A stretch of DNA of 15,482 nt from Chitinophagaceae bacterium UBA4412 (GTDB lineage: Bacteria; Bacteroidota; Bacteroidia; Chitinophagales; Chitinophagaceae): the NCBI GenBank assembly GCA_002400445.1, contig DGQO01000100.1:5052-20533 (forward strand), read 5' to 3'. A model generated the notes under the pieces. The model was given only the letters and a program-made list of their open reading frames with translations. It searched no databases and was not told the origin of the DNA. The position numbers were made by a program, and so were the translations under genes. Within the stretch, counting starts at the first letter, position 1. Each line of letters opens with the position of its first letter. This document shows, in pieces, positions 1 through 6,377 of the stretch.

Positions 1-106
1 ATTTCCTTGTCCTTTTCAAATGCTATACCACGCCACGAAAAGGGCTGCTTTATTGATAATGCAATGCAGGAAATGGGAGCTGTTGTAGAAGATTTACCTC
101 AGGATA
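1..106. other. Left-edge stretch, no gene assigned
   Basis: A plus-strand frame is open from base 1 to a stop at 262-264, but it would overlap the 3' part of pdxH by about 158 bases in a convergent arrangement, which is rare for a real gene. Its first 35 or so codons (containing GCFIDNAMQEMGAVVEDLP) read somewhat like protein, so they could be the tail of a gene that enters from the left and has lost its normal stop. I recognise no family. A minus-strand frame is also open here, which lowers the weight of either. It may simply be intergenic. Confidence 0.3.
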
Positions 107-751
107 CTAAGGAGCGAGGCGGGAGATTTTCCATTCATTATTTTCGGCGGAATACAAAATCCGGTCGTGCATACGGCTTGGCCTTCCTTGCCAGAATTCT
201 ATTTTCTGGGGCGTTACCCGGTAGCCACCCCAATGCGGGGGCTTGGGAATTTTGCCATGACTAAAGCGTTCTGCATAATACTGGTAGGTTTCCTTTAGCC
301 AGGACTTTCCTGCTACGGCCATACTCTGCGGTGAAGCCCAGGCACCAATCTGGCTACCCTTGGGCCTGCTATCAAAATAGGCAATACTTTCCGCTGCGCT
401 TATTCTTTCAGCCACGCCATTGATGCGCACCTGCCGCTCCAGTTCTTTCCAAAAAAAGAGGAGGCTACATTTTCCATTGGCATCAAGTTGTGCACTCTTT
501 GCACTATTATAATTAGTAAAAAAAACAAAGCCCTTATCATTGAAAGCCTTAAGTAACACTGTTCTCGCTTCTGGCATTCCCTCCGGTGTTACCGTAGAAA
601 GAATCATCGCATTGTGTTCCAATATTTGTGAGCGCTCAGCTTCTTCCCACCAAAGCCTAAATTGTGTGAGTGGATCTTTGGCCACTTCATTTTCATTCAT
701 ACTATTTAAAGTATAATCTTTTCTCAGTTGGTAAATTTCATCGCCCGTCAT
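107..751 (-). CDS. pdxH: Pyridoxamine/pyridoxine 5'-phosphate oxidase
   Basis: FMN-dependent cytosolic enzyme that oxidises pyridoxamine or pyridoxine 5'-phosphate to pyridoxal 5'-phosphate, the last step of vitamin B6 salvage. The chosen start gives 214 residues, the usual family size. The FMN-binding segment RTVLLKAFNDKGFVFFTNYN lies near residues 63-82, followed by FFWKELERQVRI, the SRPKGSQIGAWASPQS segment, and the C-terminal family signature HWGGYRV...IEFWQGRPSRMHDR; the protein ends in RLAP, as many PdxH proteins do. A longer reading from 793 begins inside an ATGA overlap with the stop of the upstream phosphatase gene. I prefer 751 because family similarity starts there (MTGDEIYQLRKDYTL) and the 14 extra residues look like nothing known. 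Either way the gene lies directly behind the phosphatase and is probably cotranscribed with it. The family assignment is secure; only the start is open. Confidence 0.95.
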   Translation of the reverse strand: MTGDEIYQLRKDYTLNSMNENEVAKDPLTQFRLWWEEAERSQILEHNAMILSTVTPEGMPEARTVLLKAFNDKGFVFFTNYNSAKSAQLDANGKCSLLFFWKELERQVRINGVAERISAAESIAYFDSRPKGSQIGAWASPQSMAVAGKSWLKETYQYYAERFSHGKIPKPPHWGGYRVTPQKIEFWQGRPSRMHDRILYSAENNEWKISRLAP

Positions 752-789
752 ATCAATTCTTTTGTGTAAAATTAAGACTTGGCCCGCAC

Positions 790-1788
790 TCATACTGGTA
801 AAATTGCTTCGGGTATCAATTGTATTTGTTGGGAGAAGGCTATTGCATCTTCATCACAATCAAACAAACAAATTTGAACACCCAGGGCTTTCAAAGGAGT
901 TAAGGTAGCAACAGTTGCGGCTTTCTTTGAAGCCTTGATATTGCGGATATAAATGGCCTTAATCTGTTGCGGATGTTTAGCTGCGATGGCCGCATAAATT
1001 TGAGGATCCTGCTGAGAATTATCGCCAAAGAGAACAAAACGCTGTTTGGGGTATACCTCCAGCACCCTTGCAATGCGCACTAGCTTGCCATGGTGTTTTG
1101 TGCCCCCGGTTTTGAATAATTGATACCAGCGTTTTAATCCACTTAGCAGGAAAACACCTGATGGAAGTTTATTAAAGGAGAAAAATTCCAGGAGTTCATT
1201 ATATAAATTCCACTCGCTGCTGGATACATAGAAGAAGGGGTTGGTCACATTTGGCTCTGCATAGGCATGGGCAAGCATCTGATAATGTTGTACAACATCT
1301 GCAAAAGCTTTTCGGGTACGGGGATTTTTAGTAAATAATACCCTAAGTTTTTGAAATGTAGCTGCTGAATGACTTATCAGGACAGTGTCATCAATATCTG
1401 AAATAAAAGCATATTGCGAAATGTGCGGCACAAATACGCTGGCTTCCGTGCTGGTGCAAGGATTATCCCGCAATGTAACCATGGCAGTATGCCAGCCTGC
1501 AGGAACATCCGTTTCTGACTCCCACTGAAACTTAAAATAGCCATCTTTCTCACTCACCGTCTTTAATACCTGGTTTCCCCAGGAAAGGGTAAGGGCAATG
1601 CCCCCCACAGGCTTTACAAAAAAAATACGCAGGAGCTGGTAAAGATTTTTAAAAAGATTATTGCCATAATATTTCCTGATAATTGGCTTGCCTTGCAGTG
1701 TATGCCCATAGAGCATCATGTTATGTTTATGGCCATACCCATGATACACTTTGATGTTGATATTTTGTAGTTGAGATGCTTTTGGCAT
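790..1788 (-). CDS. App1-family (DUF2183) phosphatidate phosphatase-like protein
   Basis: 332 residues of the App1/DUF2183 type, a HAD-like phosphatase family whose yeast founder dephosphorylates phosphatidate to diacylglycerol. The catalytic motif DIDDTV is at residues 131-136, with the first Asp as expected nucleophile. A second motif, FYVSSSEWN, lies at 186-194, a Lys/His-rich TKHHGKL at 230-236, and the acidic metal-binding motif FVLFGDNSQQD at 251-261. The first 120 residues form a beta-rich domain typical of bacterial members. There is no signal peptide or clear membrane segment, so it is probably cytosolic or peripheral. Its stop overlaps a possible pdxH start (ATGA), suggesting translational coupling. 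It is divergent, 113 bp away, from a lipid kinase. The substrate in bacteria is not settled; phosphatidate is inferred from the family. Confidence 0.85.
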   Translation of the reverse strand: MPKASQLQNINIKVYHGYGHKHNMMLYGHTLQGKPIIRKYYGNNLFKNLYQLLRIFFVKPVGGIALTLSWGNQVLKTVSEKDGYFKFQWESETDVPAGWHTAMVTLRDNPCTSTEASVFVPHISQYAFISDIDDTVLISHSAATFQKLRVLFTKNPRTRKAFADVVQHYQMLAHAYAEPNVTNPFFYVSSSEWNLYNELLEFFSFNKLPSGVFLLSGLKRWYQLFKTGGTKHHGKLVRIARVLEVYPKQRFVLFGDNSQQDPQIYAAIAAKHPQQIKAIYIRNIKASKKAATVATLTPLKALGVQICLFDCDEDAIAFSQQIQLIPEAILPV

Positions 1789-1901
1789 AAGGTTTACAGT
1801 TCAATAGACTCCCATTGCAAAATTTAAAATAGGGATAATAACTAAATGCATACCATAATAATCATCAAAACTTACCTTACTGCATATTAAACCCATAAAT
1901 A

Positions 1902-2786
1902 ATGGCTTCCCCCAGCTTTAAAAGAATCTTATTTGTCGTAAATGCAAATTCAGGAACCAACGAAATGGATTGGGTGAAAGAGATTTCAGCCTTTTTTGAT
2001 GAGCAGGACGAAGTGGAATTTTCTGTATTTGAATTACCAGAGAAATGTGATGTAAAAGATGTGCAAAATGAACTTGAATCTTTTAAGCCAAACCTGGCGG
2101 TAGCAGTAGGAGGAGACGGCACCGTGAAACTTGTGGCAGAATGCCTGTTGCAAACCGACGTGGCACTTGGGATAATACCTGCCGGATCAGCTAATGGGCT
2201 TGCAAAGGAACTCGGAATTCCGGCAAAGCCGGAGGAAGCGTTTCAATTGCTGCTGCAGGGTAAGCAGGAATCCATCCATGTGATTAAAATAAATGATGAA
2301 CTTTGTGTACACCTTAGTGATATTGGCTTTAATGCAAACCTCATTAAAAAATTTGACGCCATGGATTCCCGGGGAATGTGGGGTTATTTAAAAGCTTCGC
2401 TGAAAGTTTTGTTTAATAATCCAACCATGGAAGTGCGCATGCAGGTAAACAATGAAACCACAATTATAAAAGCCGCCATGATTGTAATTGCAAACGCCAC
2501 AAAATATGGTACCGGGGCAGTCATTAACCCGGTAGGAGAACTTGACGACAAAAAGTTTGAAGTGATTGCACTTAAGAAGCTTTCTTTAAGCGAGATTTTT
2601 AAAATGAGTGTGTTGAAAACAAAGCACAATCCCGGAAAGACTACCGTGTATCAAACATCTTCGGTGATCATTCATTCCAGGAAGCCGGTACACTTTCAGG
2701 TGGATGGGGAATACCTGGGAAAAGTGCGTAAAATTAAGGCCGACATTTTACCGGCAGCTTTGCAAGTAATCGTTCCCGCTCATTAA
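1902..2786 (+). CDS. Diacylglycerol kinase-type lipid kinase (YegS/DgkB-like)
   Basis: 294 residues, matching the usual size of soluble bacterial lipid kinases of the DAGK catalytic family, which phosphorylate diacylglycerol or related lipids with ATP at the membrane surface. Visible motifs are the N-terminal strand ILFVVNANSGT (residues 9-19), the nucleotide-binding GGDGT at 70-74, the PAGSANGLAKELG block at 93-105, the NATKYGTGAVINP block at 198-210 and the C-terminal FQVDGEYLG at 265-273. All landmarks of the fold are present, so it should be active. No strong ribosome-binding sequence precedes the ATG, as is normal in this phylum. It is divergent from the App1-like phosphatase gene and is followed after 48 bp by a small acidic protein gene on the same strand. 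The exact lipid cannot be read from sequence; sphingoid bases or phosphatidylglycerol are alternatives. Confidence 0.88.
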   Translation: MASPSFKRILFVVNANSGTNEMDWVKEISAFFDEQDEVEFSVFELPEKCDVKDVQNELESFKPNLAVAVGGDGTVKLVAECLLQTDVALGIIPAGSANGLAKELGIPAKPEEAFQLLLQGKQESIHVIKINDELCVHLSDIGFNANLIKKFDAMDSRGMWGYLKASLKVLFNNPTMEVRMQVNNETTIIKAAMIVIANATKYGTGAVINPVGELDDKKFEVIALKKLSLSEIFKMSVLKTKHNPGKTTVYQTSSVIIHSRKPVHFQVDGEYLGKVRKIKADILPAALQVIVPAH

Positions 2787-2834
2787 AAACAGGTACGGCA
2801 TGTGATTTGAAACGATAAGTTTAAATAAGCGATT

Positions 2835-3134
2835 ATGGACACAACAAAAACAAGCGGAGAAAATGCTGAAAATAGCAATGATATTTCTGCTACTGAAAGA
2901 CGTATTCTTGATATGGGTTTGCAAACGGGCACAAGCCAGGACGATGAGAACCTGCAGCGTTCCATGCTGGATAATACGGATAAAGATGGCGAACCGCTCA
3001 ACGAAGCTTCCAGTTCCGTAGATTTCACCGGCGAAGATCTTGATGTACCCGGCGCAGAGCTGGATGATGACAATGAATCAATCGGGGAGGAAGACGAAGA
3101 AAACAACAGTTATAGCCAGGCAGATACAAAATAA
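2835..3134 (+). CDS. Small acidic hypothetical protein, 99 residues
   Basis: No enzymatic domain, signal peptide or membrane segment. By my count 29 of 99 residues are Asp or Glu and only six are Lys or Arg, so the protein is very acidic and probably mostly disordered. The first part is Ser/Thr/Asn-rich with one short possible helix (ATERRILDMGLQTG). The C-terminal part, DLDVPGAELDDDNESIGEED followed by EENNSYS, is the most protein-like block; from memory, similar 'DLDVPGxELDD...EEDEENNxYS' tails occur in many small Bacteroidota proteins of unknown function. That recollection supports a real gene but gives no function. It follows the lipid kinase by 48 bp and could share its transcript. It ends two bases before the stop of the convergent deacetylase-like gene, with no terminator hairpin visible between them. 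Confidence 0.72.
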   Translation: MDTTKTSGENAENSNDISATERRILDMGLQTGTSQDDENLQRSMLDNTDKDGEPLNEASSSVDFTGEDLDVPGAELDDDNESIGEEDEENNSYSQADTK

Positions 3135-3136
3135 CT

Positions 3137-4054
3137 TTACAAATCATAGATCAGCTTTGCCGCCCTGAAGCTGTTGCAGTGAGCTTCTACAATAATCCTG
3201 ATGTCTGCAGAGTAACCACCTCCCATTGCCAATACGCAGGGGATACCGCTTTCTTTTAAATAATTTAAAACCAGTTCATCCCGCTTTTTGCATCCTTCTA
3301 AGGAGATATTCAGTTTCCCATACTTGTCTGTATGCAATATGTCTACGCCTGCCTGGAAGCATACGAGTTGTGGACGATGAACTGCAATGATCTGGTGCAG
3401 ATGCATCGTTAAGAGATCAAGGTAAGCTTCATCTTCAATGCCATCTGGTAACCCTACATCAAGATCGCTTTCCTCCTTTCTAAAAGGATAATTGTGCTGG
3501 CCATGCATACTAAATGTAAATACACGGGGTTCATTTTTAAAAATGCTGGCTGTTCCGTTTCCCTGGTGTACATCCAAATCAACAACCATAATGCGATCCA
3601 GTATTTTTTCCCGGAGCAAATAATTGGATGCTATGGCAAAATCGTTTAGCAGGCAAAATCCTTCGCCTCTTTCCGCAAATGCATGATGTGTTCCCCCGGC
3701 TACATTCAGCGCCACCCCGTTTTTCAAAGCATACATTGCACAATCAATTGTGCCTTGCGTTATTTGTAATTCCCGGTGGGTAAGTGCAGGTGATTGCGGA
3801 AAACCTATTTCCCGTTGTTCTTTTGCACTGAGCTGCTGTAATTTTAATTTATCAAAATATTGTGGTGTGTGCGTGAGCAATACAACCTCATCTTTGCAAA
3901 TGCCGGGTGAAAAAAAATTAGCATTCGTTAAGGTGCCTTCATGCAGTAATTGGCCCGGTATCAATTCATACTTGAGCATGGGAAATCGATGTTCCTCCGG
4001 AAGGTTGTGGGCATAACAAGCATCATATGCAACATGTAAACACTTTTCAGCCAT
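3137..4054 (-). CDS. Histone deacetylase-family zinc amidohydrolase
   Basis: 305 residues from the chosen start, about the size of bacterial HDAC-superfamily enzymes, which remove acetyl or similar acyl groups from amines such as acetylated lysines, polyamines or small metabolites. Using this start, the paired active-site histidines in GGTHHAF are at 123-124, the zinc ligands in DLDVHQGNGT are D161 and H163, the third ligand is D238 in QAGVDIL, and the transition-state tyrosine in GGGY is at 281. The N-terminal LPEEHRFPMLKYELIP block resembles the class IV (HDAC11-like) group. All catalytic residues are present. A longer frame to 4147 adds 31 residues with no family resemblance, so I chose the internal ATG (MAEKCLHVAYDACYAH). 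It is divergent from an ABC ATPase gene. The physiological substrate is unknown; it should not be assumed to act on histones. Confidence 0.9.
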   Translation of the reverse strand: MAEKCLHVAYDACYAHNLPEEHRFPMLKYELIPGQLLHEGTLTNANFFSPGICKDEVVLLTHTPQYFDKLKLQQLSAKEQREIGFPQSPALTHRELQITQGTIDCAMYALKNGVALNVAGGTHHAFAERGEGFCLLNDFAIASNYLLREKILDRIMVVDLDVHQGNGTASIFKNEPRVFTFSMHGQHNYPFRKEESDLDVGLPDGIEDEAYLDLLTMHLHQIIAVHRPQLVCFQAGVDILHTDKYGKLNISLEGCKKRDELVLNYLKESGIPCVLAMGGGYSADIRIIVEAHCNSFRAAKLIYDL

Positions 4055-4190
4055 GCTGCAAATATCTATGAAGATCTTTGAAGTAACTGCGTTCTGTGTG
4101 GCAGCAACTATATTGTACCATTCTTTGTGCGCATAGATAATATACATATAGAAATGCGGAAGAAACCCTGGCTGGAGTTAATTTCGTGCT

Positions 4191-5168
4191 ATGCATTATT
4201 TATCAGTGACTGGAGTTTCAAGGGTGGAGCATGGTGGGTATGCGGTGTCGGAAGTATCCTTTGAACAAAGAGAAGGAGAAAAAATTGCTATAGCAGGTGA
4301 GGCAGGTTCCGGAAAAACAACTTTGCTTAAGATGGTGGCCGGGCTGTTGCAACCACAGGCGGGAGAAATTTATTTTATGGGTGAGCGGGTAAAGGGGCCA
4401 GATGAAGTATTAATACCAGGCCATAAAAAAATCGCCTACCTGAGCCAGCATTTTGAACTGCGCAATAACTATCATGTGTATGAAGTGTTGGATATGGCCA
4501 ACAAAATAGAAGAGAAGGAAGCGCAGAAAATTTTTTCCATTTGCCGCATACAGCACCTAATGCAGCGCTGGACGGATGAACTCTCCGGCGGTGAGAAACA
4601 ACGCATTGCCCTCGCAAGGTTACTTTGCACCTCACCAAACTTATTATTGCTGGATGAGCCCTTTTCTAATTTGGATGCCGGCCATCAGCAATTAATTCAA
4701 AATGTGCTTGAAGATGTGTCCGCCGATTTAAGACTTACTTGTCTCATGGTATCTCATGATGCTGCAGATATGCTTGCCTGGGCCGATCGGATTTTAATTA
4801 TGCGTTCAGGAAAAATCATTCAGAGTGCCACGCCCCAGGAAACTTTTTTTTCGCCAAAGGATGCCTATTGTGCTGGCTTGTTTGGTGCTTATAATTATCT
4901 TCAGTTAAATGATCCTGCTTTGCTTCTTTTGCGGGAAAAACATCCAGGTAAAAACAGTTTATTTATCCGCCCTGTACAATTAGAAACTTGTTCTCCTCAT
5001 GATGCTCATTTCAAGGCACGCTTACTCCATCAGCAATTCAAAGGCGCATATACTTTGCTGCGTGTGCACACCGGGCAACAGGAAGTGCTGGTTCAGTCTG
5101 CACTTGGTAATCTCCCTCCCAGGGCGGAAATCGGGATAAGACTTAGAGATTTACAAAATGCTACGTAA
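4191..5168 (+). CDS. ABC transporter ATP-binding protein with TOBE-like C-terminus
   Basis: 325 residues. The ATPase domain occupies roughly residues 1-225: Walker A GEAGSGKTT at 36-44, Q-loop glutamine at 86 (YLSQHFEL), signature LSGGEKQRIALARLL at 131-145, Walker B LLLLDEP at 151-157, D-loop SNLD and switch histidine at 189 (VSHDAAD). All ATPase motifs are intact. The remaining 100 residues, with FIRPVQLE and a following beta-rich stretch, look like the regulatory TOBE-type domain of importers in the PotA/CysA/FbpC group, which import spermidine, sulfate or iron. No permease or binding protein is adjacent on either side, so the partner must be elsewhere or the gene is an orphan. The convergent neighbour is the B12 operon, but BtuD-type B12 ATPases lack this C-terminal domain, so a link is doubtful. 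Confidence 0.88.
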   Translation: MHYLSVTGVSRVEHGGYAVSEVSFEQREGEKIAIAGEAGSGKTTLLKMVAGLLQPQAGEIYFMGERVKGPDEVLIPGHKKIAYLSQHFELRNNYHVYEVLDMANKIEEKEAQKIFSICRIQHLMQRWTDELSGGEKQRIALARLLCTSPNLLLLDEPFSNLDAGHQQLIQNVLEDVSADLRLTCLMVSHDAADMLAWADRILIMRSGKIIQSATPQETFFSPKDAYCAGLFGAYNYLQLNDPALLLLREKHPGKNSLFIRPVQLETCSPHDAHFKARLLHQQFKGAYTLLRVHTGQQEVLVQSALGNLPPRAEIGIRLRDLQNAT

Positions 5169-5209
5169 ACACTAACAGCTTTATCAGTTTTTTATTCGAA
5201 GAAGATTAA

Positions 5210-5262
5210 AAATATACCGGGTCATCCACAAATAATTCAATTGCAAATGGCCCGGGATATTT
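5210..5262. terminator. Inverted repeat between convergent genes, likely bidirectional terminator
   Basis: The arms 5210-5225 (AAATATACCGGGTCAT) and 5247-5262 (ATGGCCCGGGATATTT) pair over 16 positions with one mismatch and one G-T wobble, around a 21-nt loop. The stem core is GC-rich and the outer ends are A/T-rich, giving U-tracts on both strands. It lies between the end of the ABC ATPase gene (5168) and the end of the propeller lipoprotein gene (5305), where a two-way terminator is expected. The loop is longer than in a classical intrinsic terminator. Confidence 0.6.
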
Positions 5263-5304
5263 AATGAAGATGTGGATTCAGAAGGTCTTGCCTGTAAAAT
5301 GGAT

Positions 5305-6369
5305 TTACTGCTTTATCAAAGCCACAGTATTGGGATTAAAACCCGGAGATACCGAAAAGGAAAATTTCTTTTTACCGCTCTTATCAAAACAGAAAACCTC
5401 GCCACTCGTTATATAATTTTTCGCATCGGTTACATACACATCTCCATTTGCCGGATCAATATTAAGTCCGTATGGCAGCGTAATGCTTGTACCGTCGGCT
5501 ACGAAATTGGAAGATGCTTGTGCAAAATCTGTAGTGCTTAGCTTACGCAGGTTGGGCGATCCAAGATATCCCCCAGTAGCATATAATACCCCACCAAAAA
5601 ACCGTATTTTCCCCACTGCTGTATCTGCAGATTTTACAATATTATATGTTGCAGTATTAATTTTAACTAACCTGGGTTTAATGCTGCCGTAGTTACCTGT
5701 GCAGCCTACATAAATATTGCCCCCATCGTCGGCAGTTATTGCGCCAGGGTTAAGACCCACGGTTATCTTTTTAGTTTCTGTAAAACTTAAAAGGTCTACA
5801 ACAGATATGGTCGAATCCATCACTGGATTTAGCCCGCCAGAATTGGCAACAAATAGATTTGTTCCAGACACTGCCATTTGCTCCGGGTTGCTGCCTACAG
5901 CAATAAATTTTTCTATACTTAAAGAAGTGGTGTCTATCACTGCAACAGTACCATCATAGGATGAAACCAAAACTTTATTTTTATAAGCTACAGCATAGCG
6001 TGGTTGCCTCGGCACATTTGATGCAGTTTTAAAAGGAATTTTAGCGATGGACAATGCTGTTTTCGCATCGGCTACTTCCACATAACTTGAGCCATTCATC
6101 ACAACATAGAGTTTGCCTCCGTAAAGCAAAAGGTCGTTTCCACTATCGCCGAGACCACTGCCGTTTTTATTTGCATAATAATCTGTAGTAGCTGTGGCGG
6201 TAGAAAAATTGTAAAAAGTTAATGTAGCGTTGTTGCTGTTATACAAACCTTCACTCAGCGCATACACGCCCGCAGTTATTTTCGGTGTTTCTACAGGATT
6301 GTCATTTTTCTTACAAGCAGCAAAAAATGTAATAAGTGCGAAGGCTGCGATAAATCTTTTCGTTTTCAT
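5305..6369 (-). CDS. YncE/DUF5074-like beta-propeller lipoprotein, probable BtuG-type B12-binding protein
   Basis: 354 residues. A signal peptide (MKTKRFIAAFALITFFAAC) ends in a lipobox with the lipidated cysteine at residue 19, followed by KKNDN and a short linker. The rest consists of repeated beta-propeller blades such as NLFVANSG, NIYVGCTG and DVYVTDAK, each with a hydrophobic strand and a turn, as in YncE-like and DUF5074 proteins. In gut Bacteroides the surface lipoprotein BtuG is a propeller that captures vitamin B12 with extreme affinity and sits on BtuB. Here the gene follows a TonB receptor by 8 bp, on the same strand, behind a cobalamin riboswitch, which makes a BtuG-like job the best reading. 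The family is clear from sequence; B12 binding itself is inferred from context. A generic propeller lipoprotein for another ligand is the alternative. Confidence 0.8.
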   Translation of the reverse strand: MKTKRFIAAFALITFFAACKKNDNPVETPKITAGVYALSEGLYNSNNATLTFYNFSTATATTDYYANKNGSGLGDSGNDLLLYGGKLYVVMNGSSYVEVADAKTALSIAKIPFKTASNVPRQPRYAVAYKNKVLVSSYDGTVAVIDTTSLSIEKFIAVGSNPEQMAVSGTNLFVANSGGLNPVMDSTISVVDLLSFTETKKITVGLNPGAITADDGGNIYVGCTGNYGSIKPRLVKINTATYNIVKSADTAVGKIRFFGGVLYATGGYLGSPNLRKLSTTDFAQASSNFVADGTSITLPYGLNIDPANGDVYVTDAKNYITSGEVFCFDKSGKKKFSFSVSPGFNPNTVALIKQ

Positions 6370-6377
6370 TTTGATGA

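Noticed and set aside
4171..4190. TAATTTCG directly before the ABC ATPase start as a -7 element
   Set aside because: The spacing would give an almost leaderless transcript and there is no supporting -33 element.
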